Shown here piece by piece: positions 1 through 4,433 of a DNA stretch of 6,081 nt. The stretch comes from Pseudomonadota bacterium (GTDB lineage Bacteria > Pseudomonadota > Alphaproteobacteria > Rhodospirillales > Rhodospirillaceae). Each line of letters opens with the position of its first letter. Within the stretch, counting starts at the first letter, position 1. The stretch is from assembly GCA_023396465.1 (NCBI GenBank), contig JAEWWF010000388.1:1-6081 (forward strand), in the 5' to 3' direction. The translations under genes and the position numbers were made by a program. The notes under the pieces are model-generated. The model was not told where the DNA came from, did no database searches, and saw nothing but the letters and a program-made list of their open reading frames with translations.

Positions 1-314
1 AGACCGCACAGCGCGGAGCCGGCCACGAACACCGCCAGACCGGCCACCAACACCCGCCGCCGCCCGAGGCCGTCGCCCAGTCGGCCGACGGTCACCACCA
101 GGGTGGTGACAGCGAGAAGATAGGCCAGCACCACCCATTGCACATGAAGGAACGGAGCGGAGAAATCCGCCGCCAGGGTCGGCAGCGCGACATTGGCGAT
201 GCTGGTGCTCAAGGAGGCGAGCAACATCGCCAGCGACAATGCCGCCAGGGCGCCGAAGGCCGATCTGCCGGCGGTGCCGGAACGGGGTGAGGTCGACTTG
301 GTATGGGGGTGCAT
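1..314 (-). CDS. MFS transporter, DHA2-like (drug:H+ antiporter) family, N-terminal part only
   Basis: This is an inner-membrane secondary transporter, most likely a proton-driven multidrug or metabolite exporter. The 104 visible residues start at an ATG (314-312) with a GGAG ribosome binding site 10 nt upstream (325-328 on the plus strand). After a polar N-terminus there is a hydrophobic segment (about 18-45) containing the family motif SIANVALPTL (38-47). A second segment (about 58-78) follows, then the MFS loop 2-3 signature GRLGDGLGRRR (77-87), then the start of a third helix. The motif and the spacing before VQWVVLAYLL resemble 14-helix DHA2 (EmrB/QacA-like) members. At the position where QacA-type proteins have an acidic residue before the motif, this protein has Ser36 (LSTSIANVALP). 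The gene continues past the left edge, so its C-terminus and helix count are unseen. It is divergent from a LysR regulator, which probably controls it. The substrate is unknown. Confidence 0.88.
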   Translation of the reverse strand, partial: MHPHTKSTSPRSGTAGRSAFGALAALSLAMLLASLSTSIANVALPTLAADFSAPFLHVQWVVLAYLLAVTTLVVTVGRLGDGLGRRRVLVAGLAVFVAGSALCG

Positions 315-317
315 GGG

Positions 318-358
318 CTACCGTCTCCGCCGGGTGAGGATGATCAGCCTGACGGTAG
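318..358. repeat. 8-bp inverted repeat CTACCGTC...GACGGTAG
   Basis: The arms at 318-325 and 351-358 are perfect reverse complements separated by 25 bp. The left arm sits between the MFS ribosome binding site and its ATG, so the repeat could be an operator half-site pair or a structure in the MFS mRNA leader. It could also be chance in GC-rich sequence. Confidence 0.4.
325..328 (-). promoter_or_regulatory. Ribosome binding site of the MFS gene
   Basis: On the minus strand, GGAG lies 10 nt before the ATG at 314. It supports that start. The left arm of an inverted repeat (318-325) lies between this site and the start codon. Confidence 0.55.
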
Positions 359-417
359 GGCCGCATCCCTCATGGCGGAAGACGCGCGCCGCGCAACGAC
401 ATCGTGCGTCCAACGCC

Positions 418-446
418 CTGTCGTGGCGGTCACGGCGTGCTATGAT
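418..446 (+). promoter_or_regulatory. Candidate sigma-70-like promoter of the LysR gene
   Basis: TATGAT (441-446) is a five-of-six match to the -10 consensus, and CTGTCG (418-423) 17 bp upstream is a weak -35. Transcription would start near 453, only about 3 nt before the ATG at 456. No ribosome binding site is visible there, so the mRNA may be leaderless or nearly so. The -10 overlaps the left arm of the 442-457 dyad, which fits autorepression. Confidence 0.4.
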
Positions 447-457
447 CGGGCGATCAT
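442..457. promoter_or_regulatory. Perfect 7-2-7 dyad overlapping the LysR start codon (possible operator)
   Basis: ATGATCG (442-448) and CGATCAT (451-457) are perfect reverse complements separated by GG. The dyad covers the -10-like TATGAT and the first two bases of the LysR ATG. A protein bound here would block both transcription and the start of the gene. It is not a strict T-N11-A box (the nearest spacing is T-N12-A), so the binding protein is uncertain. Autoregulation by the LysR protein is the simplest idea. Confidence 0.45.
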
Positions 458-1397
458 GGCCCGTCCCGACCTCAATCTGCTCGTCACCCTGGACGTCCTG
501 CTGCAAGAGGGCAGCGTCGTCAACGCGGCCCGGCGCCTGCGCCTCAGCCCGTCGGCCATGAGCCGGGCGCTGGCCCGCCTGCGGGCGACCACCGGCGATC
601 CGCTGTTGGTGCGGGCCGGCGGCCGCCTGGTGCCGACCCCGCGCGCCCTTGATCTGCGCCAGCGCGTCGGCGCCTTGGTGGAGGACGCCGAGGCGTTGTT
701 GCGCCCGCAGGCGCCGTTGGCGCCCGAACACCTTGAGCGCCAATTCACCCTGCGCGCCAGCGATGGCTTCGTCGAAACCTTTGGCGCCACCCTGGTCAGC
801 CAGCTCCAGGTCGAGGCGCCCGGCGTGACCCTGTGCTTCGTGCCCAAGCCCGACCGCGACAGCGCCCCATTGCGCGACGGCGCGGTGGACCTGGAGACCG
901 GGGTGGTGGGGCGGATGACGGGGCCGGAAGTCCGGGCGCGGGTGCTGTTCAAGGATCGCTTCGTCGGCGTGGTACGCCAAGGCCACCCGCTGGCGGAAGG
1001 CGCCGTCACCGCCGCCCGATACGCCGACCATCCGCATGTCGCGGTGGTCCGGCACGGCGCCACCCCTGGTCCCATCGACGGTCTTCTGGACGACGCCATG
1101 ACGGCCCTGCGGCTACACCGCAGGATCGTCGCCAAGGTGGGCGGGTTCTCGACGGCTCTGGCGCTGGTGCGCGGCTCCGATCTGGTGGCGACGGTGCCGG
1201 AGCGGCACACGGCGGGCCTGTCGGCCGGGCTGAACCGTTTTTCCCTGCCGGTCCCGATCCCCGAGATTGCCGTGTCGTTGCTCTGGCATCCCCGCCTGGA
1301 TGGCGACCCGGCCCATGGCTGGCTGCGTCAGCGCGTGTGGACGATCTGCCGCGCCGTCGCCGCCCAAACCGCGACGGCACCATCCGGCGGCTCCTGA
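456..1397 (+). CDS. LysR-family transcriptional regulator
   Basis: This is a 313-residue DNA-binding regulator of normal LysR length. Residues 5-64 form the winged helix-turn-helix domain (DLNLLVTLDVLLQEGSVVNA, then SPSAMSRALARLR, then DPLLVR and PTPRA). The recognition helix is near 31-43. A linker helix (about 66-90) leads to a two-lobed effector-binding domain starting near QFTLRASDGF (96-105) and ending near 305. The ATG at 456 is chosen because LysR proteins typically begin just before the DLNLL helix. In-frame ATGs at 303 and 372 would add an unrelated tail, and 303 would overlap the divergent MFS gene. No ribosome binding site precedes 456. The gene is divergent from the MFS exporter, which it probably regulates in response to a small effector that cannot be named. 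Its stop codon lies in the loop of the 1385-1414 hairpin. Confidence 0.92.
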   Translation: MARPDLNLLVTLDVLLQEGSVVNAARRLRLSPSAMSRALARLRATTGDPLLVRAGGRLVPTPRALDLRQRVGALVEDAEALLRPQAPLAPEHLERQFTLRASDGFVETFGATLVSQLQVEAPGVTLCFVPKPDRDSAPLRDGAVDLETGVVGRMTGPEVRARVLFKDRFVGVVRQGHPLAEGAVTAARYADHPHVAVVRHGATPGPIDGLLDDAMTALRLHRRIVAKVGGFSTALALVRGSDLVATVPERHTAGLSAGLNRFSLPVPIPEIAVSLLWHPRLDGDPAHGWLRQRVWTICRAVAAQTATAPSGGS

Positions 1398-1414
1398 TGT
1401 CTCACCAGCCGCCG
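1385..1414. terminator. Shared hairpin between convergent genes, possible bidirectional terminator
   Basis: CGGCGGCT (1385-1392) and AGCCGCCG (1407-1414) form a perfect 8-bp GC-rich stem with a 14-nt loop. The stop codons of the LysR gene (1395-1397, plus) and of the PLP enzyme (1402-1404, minus) both lie in the loop. No T-tract follows on either strand, so an intrinsic terminator of classical form is not shown. It may mark transcript 3' ends or block read-through between converging polymerases. Confidence 0.5.
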
Positions 1415-2532
1415 AAACGCTTCCACTTGTCGATCACCTCGCCATGGTCGACGACGTGATAGGCTTCGTGGCAGGCGGCGGTGATGCAGGCGTGGTTGGG
1501 CATCACCCGCACCTTCGATCCCACCGGCAGGCGGTCCCACAGATCGGGATCGGGGACGGCGCAAATGCCGTGTTCCTGGTGGACGTCGGTGACGAACAGG
1601 TTGGCGAACGGACGGCCGGTGTCGACATCGCACACCACGCCATAGCCGATGTCGGCCAGGATCTCGGTGGCCGAGGTGTCCTTGGACAAGGCCAGGGCGC
1701 CGGCGTCGATGAGCAGACGCTCCGCCGGGCGGTTGTGGCCGATCACCGTCGCCACCACCGACAGCGCCAGATCCTGGGCGCCGCATACCCCCAGCATGAG
1801 CTGGTGGACGTCCATGAACATATAGACGCCCGGCCGCATCTCGGTCAGGCCGCTGAAATCCTCGCCGCATAGGGCGGTCGGGGTGGAGCCGGCGGACACC
1901 ACCTCGCACGGCAGGCCGGCGGCCCGCAGCCGTTCGGCGGCATGGACCAGGGCCTCGCGTTCGGCCCAGGCGACGGTGCGGATTTCGTCGCGGCTGCGGC
2001 AGTGGTAGCTGTGGCCGGCATGGGTCAGCACGCCGGCGAGGCGGGTGCCCTTGCCCTCGTGCAAGGCGCGGCCGATGGCGAGCAAGGCCGGACTGTCCGG
2101 CAGCACGCCAGCCCGATGGCCGCCGCTGTCGATTTCCACCAGCACGTCGAAGACGACACCCAGAGCGGCCGCCGCCTGCGTCACCGCCCGCGCCATCTCG
2201 ACGCTGTCGGTCAGCAGCGTGACCTTGACCCCCTTGGCGACCAGCGGCGCCAGGGGCTCCAGCTTGCCGGGCACGATCCCCACCGCATAGGTGATGTCGC
2301 GGAACCCATGGCCGGCGAAGGCCAGCACCTCGGCGACTGTCGACACAGTGATGCCGCCCGCCTGCCCCTGGGTGGCGAGCATGGCGACCTCGGCCGATTT
2401 GGCGGTCTTCAGGTGCGGCCGCAGGGCGACGCCCTTGTCCGCCATCCGCCGCGCCATGGTCGCCAGATTGTTGCAGAGGACCGGAAGGTCGAGGAGAAGC
2501 GACGGTGTCGGCAGGTCGGCGGGGCGGACCAC
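1402..2532 (-). CDS. D-serine dehydratase / D-threonine aldolase-like PLP enzyme (alanine racemase N-terminal fold)
   Basis: This is a fold-type III PLP enzyme of the DSD1/D-threonine aldolase group (COG3616-like), a cytoplasmic family acting on D-3-hydroxyamino acids. Numbered from the chosen GTG, the protein is 376 residues and starts VVRPADLPTPSLLLDL, which matches where the family normally begins. The PLP lysine is inferred at Lys42 in RPHLKTAKS. A barrel domain follows (VEIDSGGHRAGV, LTHAGHSYH, VSAGSTPTA, EMRPGVYMFMD), then a C-terminal beta domain with the metal-binding PNHAC motif (His347, Cys349). That HxC pair coordinates the active-site metal in characterised relatives. A TTG at 2574 would extend the protein by 14 residues but would overlap msrB by 37 bp. 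The GTG at 2532 lies 5 bp after the msrB stop, with only a weak TGGA upstream. It is the last gene of the sigma/anti-sigma operon. Whether the reaction is dehydration or aldol cleavage, and on which substrate, is not decidable here. Confidence 0.87.
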   Translation of the reverse strand: MVRPADLPTPSLLLDLPVLCNNLATMARRMADKGVALRPHLKTAKSAEVAMLATQGQAGGITVSTVAEVLAFAGHGFRDITYAVGIVPGKLEPLAPLVAKGVKVTLLTDSVEMARAVTQAAAALGVVFDVLVEIDSGGHRAGVLPDSPALLAIGRALHEGKGTRLAGVLTHAGHSYHCRSRDEIRTVAWAEREALVHAAERLRAAGLPCEVVSAGSTPTALCGEDFSGLTEMRPGVYMFMDVHQLMLGVCGAQDLALSVVATVIGHNRPAERLLIDAGALALSKDTSATEILADIGYGVVCDVDTGRPFANLFVTDVHQEHGICAVPDPDLWDRLPVGSKVRVMPNHACITAACHEAYHVVDHGEVIDKWKRFGGW

Positions 2533-2537
2533 AGGGC

Positions 2538-2927
2538 TTATTCCAGCTTCGTCAGGGAGACAGAATTGATGCAATAGCGCAACCCGGTGGGCGGCGGACC
2601 GTCCGGGAACACATGCCCAAGATGGGCATCACAGCGATTGCATAGCACCTCGGTGCGCACCATTCCATAGCTGGTGTCGCGCACCTCCCGCACGGCCTCC
2701 GCCTCCACCGGTTCGGTGAAGCTGGGCCAGCCGGTGCCGCTGTCGAACTTGGTTCGACTGTCGAACAGCGGCAGGCCGCAGCACACGCAGGCATAGAGGC
2801 CCGGCTCGTGGGCGTGGCAGAATTCACCGGAGAACGGACGCTCCGTGCCCTTGTTGCGGGTGACCTGATATTGCAGCGGCGTCAGGTGTGCGCGCCACTC
2901 GTCGTCGGATTTGACGATCTTCTCCAC
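2538..2927 (-). CDS. msrB: Peptide-methionine (R)-S-oxide reductase MsrB
   Basis: This enzyme reduces the R-epimer of methionine sulfoxide in proteins back to methionine, normally with thioredoxin as reductant. At 129 residues it is a complete single-domain MsrB. Visible motifs are the structural zinc ligands Cys47/Cys50 (CVCC) and Cys96/Cys99 (CNRC), the substrate pocket FDSGTGWPSF (61-70), GHVFPDGP (104-111), and the catalytic Cys119 in RYCINS. Many family members have a resolving cysteine in the SGCGWPSF loop. Here that position is Thr65, while extra cysteines occur at 37 and 49. The start is a GTG with a good AGGGAG site 7 nt upstream (2935-2940). It has no signal peptide, so it should be cytoplasmic. 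It lies 22 bp after chrR and 5 bp before the PLP enzyme, so co-transcription is likely. Oxidised-methionine repair fits a singlet-oxygen operon. Confidence 0.96.
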   Translation of the reverse strand: MEKIVKSDDEWRAHLTPLQYQVTRNKGTERPFSGEFCHAHEPGLYACVCCGLPLFDSRTKFDSGTGWPSFTEPVEAEAVREVRDTSYGMVRTEVLCNRCDAHLGHVFPDGPPPTGLRYCINSVSLTKLE

Positions 2928-2934
2928 CGCAAGG

Positions 2935-2940
2935 CTCCCT
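2935..2940 (-). promoter_or_regulatory. Strong ribosome binding site deciding the msrB GTG start
   Basis: AGGGAG on the minus strand ends 7 nt before the GTG at 2927. It lies in the short chrR-msrB gap and is the best Shine-Dalgarno match in the operon. Confidence 0.75.
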
Positions 2941-2949
2941 GCCGTCGAC

Positions 2950-3612
2950 TCAGATCCCGAAGAAGGGTTGCATGAGTCTGGGCACGACGCCAGTGAAGCG
3001 CAAGGGTGCGTCGGTCACCGCCAGGCACAGGCAGGGCTCGCCGGGGTCGGCGACCGGCTGGTGCAACAGGGTTTCGTCGGCGCAGGCGACATCGCCACGG
3101 GCGAAACTGCCGACCTCGTCGGAGAAGCCGCCGGCGAGCACCAGGGTGTACTCCATGCCGGTATGGCTGTGCTGCGGCATGGCGGCCCCCGGCTTGATGC
3201 GGAACAGCCGCGCCTTGGCGCCGCTGACCGGCAGTTCCACCGACCGCACGAAGGGCCCCATCGACCGCCACGGCAGGGAGTCGAGGCTGGCGCTCAGGTA
3301 GGAGCGCGACGGCTCCGGCACCACGGTACGGGTGCGGGCATCATGGGTCGGGCGGCGCGGCAGTGGCAGCGGCGCGGGCTCCGGCTCGTCCAGGCGGGCG
3401 AGCAGGGCGTCGAGCGCATCATCGGCGAGCGGAGCCGGCGCCATGTCATCGACCAGGGCGCCGCCCATGGCCTCGGCGGCCGCCACCTTGGAGCGGCAGT
3501 CCGGGCACAGCGCCAGATGGGTCGCGACCATCAGCGACAGCCCCTCATCCAGGCTGCCGGCGGCGTAGGCGACCAACAGGTCGTCGCCGGGATGGTGGAT
3601 GATCCTGTTCAT
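2950..3612 (-). CDS. chrR: ChrR-type zinc anti-sigma factor with C-terminal cupin domain
   Basis: This cytoplasmic anti-sigma factor holds the adjacent ECF sigma inactive and releases it under singlet oxygen or related stress (known for R. sphaeroides ChrR). It has 220 residues, close to the family length. The N-terminal zinc anti-sigma domain (about 1-75) has the ligand set His7, His32, Cys36, Cys39 (HLALCPDC). A Pro- and charge-rich linker (about 76-100) follows. The C-terminal ChrR cupin (about 105-215) shows the metal ligands His148, His150 (PQHSH), Glu154 and His184, plus the conserved GEPCLCLAVTDAPLRF stretch with Cys194 and Cys196. All residues expected of a metal-loaded, stress-sensing ChrR are present. 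The ATG at 3612 overlaps the sigma stop in an ATGA, so translation is probably coupled and the two proteins made in balance. Confidence 0.95.
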   Translation of the reverse strand: MNRIIHHPGDDLLVAYAAGSLDEGLSLMVATHLALCPDCRSKVAAAEAMGGALVDDMAPAPLADDALDALLARLDEPEPAPLPLPRRPTHDARTRTVVPEPSRSYLSASLDSLPWRSMGPFVRSVELPVSGAKARLFRIKPGAAMPQHSHTGMEYTLVLAGGFSDEVGSFARGDVACADETLLHQPVADPGEPCLCLAVTDAPLRFTGVVPRLMQPFFGI

Positions 3613-4184
3613 TCCACATCGTCTCCCAGGGCCATCCGCACCTTGCGGAAGGCGAGCCGCAACCGGCTCTTGACGGTTCCGAGAGGCAGTCGCAGCACCT
3701 CGGCGATCTCGGCGTGCGGCTTTTCCTCATAGAAGCTGAGGCGGACCACCTCCGCCTGTTCCGGCGGCAGTTGGCGGATGGCCTCGCGCACCAGGGCCTC
3801 ACGCTGGCGGGCGCCGAGCTGTTCGTCGGCGCGCGGCTCGGCGTCGGGCACCAGGGCGGGGTCGTCGGGGTCCAGCTCCGGCCGGCGCTCGCGGCGGATC
3901 AGGTCGATCCGCATGTTGCGGGCGACGGCGAAAATCCAGGTGCTGGGCGCCGCCTTGGCGGGATCGTACAGATGGGCCTTGCGCCAGATGGCGAGCAGGG
4001 CCTCCTGCGCCACTTCCTCCGCCGCCGCGTCATCGGCCCCGAGCTTGCGCATGTAAGCCTTCAGGCGCGGCGCGTAATAGGCAAACAGGGCGGCGAAAGC
4101 CGCCTTGTCGCGGTCCCGACCGATCGCCAGCAGCAACGCGCGGGCGTCGATCGCCTCGGCGGCATCCGTCCGGGTGGCCGTCAT
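3609..4184 (-). CDS. rpoE: ECF RNA polymerase sigma factor, RpoE/ECF11-like (partner of ChrR)
   Basis: This extracytoplasmic-function sigma factor directs RNA polymerase to stress promoters. In R. sphaeroides the homologue drives the singlet-oxygen response. The 191 residues hold region 2 (about 26-100: FAALFAYYAPRLKAYM, AEEVAQEALLAIWRKA, STWIFAVARNMRIDLIRRE). A short acidic linker (RPELDPDDP, 101-109) follows. Region 4 (about 123-185) includes QLPPEQAEVVRLSFYEEKPH and the helix-turn-helix AEIAEVLRLPLGTVKSRL. The linker and region 4 wording are typical of the ChrR-linked group. The ATG at 4184 is chosen because the domain starts soon after it and because upstream in-frame ATGs at 4277 and 4286 fall in or next to the predicted promoter. 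Its ribosome binding site is only a G-rich run (4191-4195). The gene is first in the chrR-msrB-PLP enzyme operon and probably activates itself through the promoter at 4283-4312. Confidence 0.94.
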   Translation of the reverse strand: MTATRTDAAEAIDARALLLAIGRDRDKAAFAALFAYYAPRLKAYMRKLGADDAAAEEVAQEALLAIWRKAHLYDPAKAAPSTWIFAVARNMRIDLIRRERRPELDPDDPALVPDAEPRADEQLGARQREALVREAIRQLPPEQAEVVRLSFYEEKPHAEIAEVLRLPLGTVKSRLRLAFRKVRMALGDDVE

Positions 4185-4196
4185 CCCACGCCCCCG

Positions 4197-4220
4197 CTGC
4201 GGCCGAGGCACGGCCCGCAG
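4197..4220 (-). promoter_or_regulatory. Hairpin in the rpoE mRNA leader just upstream of the start
   Basis: In the minus-strand transcript, CTGCGGGCCG (4220-4211) pairs with CGGCCGCAG (4205-4197). This gives a 9-bp GC-rich stem with one bulged G and a 5-nt loop. The stem ends 12 nt before the ATG, directly next to the G-rich putative ribosome binding site. It could influence translation or RNA stability, or be incidental in such GC-rich DNA. Confidence 0.4.
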
Positions 4221-4282
4221 GAGCGGGGGGAAGGACGGACCCTCGGGGCCGCCGATATGGGCTGCTTGTACACTCATGCCCT

Positions 4283-4312
4283 CCATTACGTGCGCCCGCC
4301 GCAGCCGGATCA
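4283..4312 (-). promoter_or_regulatory. Predicted sigma-E (ECF11) promoter of the rpoE-chrR-msrB operon
   Basis: On the minus strand the -35 is TGATCC (4312-4307), followed by an 18-bp spacer and TAATGG (4288-4283). The R. sphaeroides sigma-E pattern is TGATCC, about 18 bp, then TA-rich starting with TAAGA or similar. Transcription should start near 4276, about 90 nt before the sigma start codon. This predicts autoactivation by the sigma factor. Confidence 0.72.
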
Positions 4313-4351
4313 CGCACAACCGGAGGCTCAAGTCCCACCGCCGGAAATGGG

Positions 4352-4382
4352 TGATCCGGAAGGATCGTCGCGACCGTAAGAT
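4352..4382 (+). promoter_or_regulatory. Predicted sigma-E (ECF11) promoter of the FAD enzyme/DUF1365 operon
   Basis: The -35 is TGATCC (4352-4357), followed by a 19-bp spacer and TAAGAT (4377-4382). Both hexamers match the sigma-E pattern, and the spacer is within the accepted 18 plus or minus 1. The start of transcription is expected near 4389, about 45 nt before the ATG. The -35 is also one arm of a short dyad, GATCC-GGAA-GGATC (4353-4366). Confidence 0.75.
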
Positions 4383-4433
4383 GGTAGCTGATTGTCAAAG
4401 CCTCCATCCATTTTTTCACACGGATTTTCGGCC

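Larger units (their letters stand above)
315..455. promoter_or_regulatory. Divergent intergenic control region between the MFS and LysR genes
   Basis: This 141-bp region lies between two start codons pointing away from each other, the usual arrangement for a LysR-type regulator and its target. It contains an 8-bp inverted repeat (318-325 with 351-358), a TGATCA palindrome (341-346), a TATGAT -10-like hexamer (441-446) and a 7-2-7 dyad that runs into the LysR start codon (442-457). I found no convincing -35/-10 pair for the MFS gene on the minus strand. A classical T-N11-A LysR box is not obvious, so the operator assignment is inference. Confidence 0.6.
4185..4433. promoter_or_regulatory. Divergent control region between the sigma/anti-sigma operon and the fatty-acid-modification operon
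   Basis: This 249-bp non-coding region has a sigma-E-type promoter facing each way, with the two -35 elements 39 bp apart. The predicted leader toward the sigma gene is about 90 nt and contains a hairpin (4197-4220). The predicted leader toward the FAD gene is about 45 nt and unusually AT-rich for this window, with a six-T run at 4411-4416. I see no tRNA, small gene or terminator in it. Confidence 0.75.

Noticed and set aside
303..455. N-terminal extensions of the LysR protein from ATG 303 or ATG 372
   Set aside because: They would add 51 or 28 residues unlike LysR N-termini. The 303 start overlaps the divergent MFS start codon, and the TATGAT and dyad fit a start at 456.
318..1055. Long open frame on the minus strand opposite the LysR gene (a second one at 440-1210)
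   Set aside because: GC-rich antisense shadow. The protein is His/Gln/Arg-rich with no family motif, while the plus strand encodes a clear LysR protein.
2911..3732. Open frame of 273 codons on the plus strand opposite chrR
   Set aside because: Low-complexity Gly/Arg/Gln-rich translation without recognisable motifs. The minus strand has a complete ChrR with all metal ligands.
4185..4331. N-terminal extension of the sigma factor from 4331, 4286 or 4277
   Set aside because: The first lies upstream of the predicted promoter, and 4286 and 4277 lie in the -10 or at the transcription start. ECF sigma proteins of this group start close to region 2, as the 4184 start does.
4353..4366. GATCC-GGAA-GGATC dyad as a second minus-strand sigma-E promoter
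   Set aside because: CGATCC on the minus strand resembles the -35, but the -10 position 18 bp further reads CGGCGG, with no TA.
3714..4379. Open frame of 221 codons on the plus strand opposite the sigma gene and through the control region
   Set aside because: It runs through both predicted promoters and opposite a clear ECF sigma gene, and its translation matches no family I recognise.
4405..4420. T-run (4411-4416) as an intrinsic terminator
   Set aside because: No stable hairpin directly precedes it, and it lies in the predicted 5' leader of the FAD gene.
4392..4433. TTG start at 4392 for the FAD enzyme
   Set aside because: It would begin about 3 nt after the predicted transcription start, with no ribosome binding site, and adds 14 atypical residues. 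ATG 4434 is a better start.
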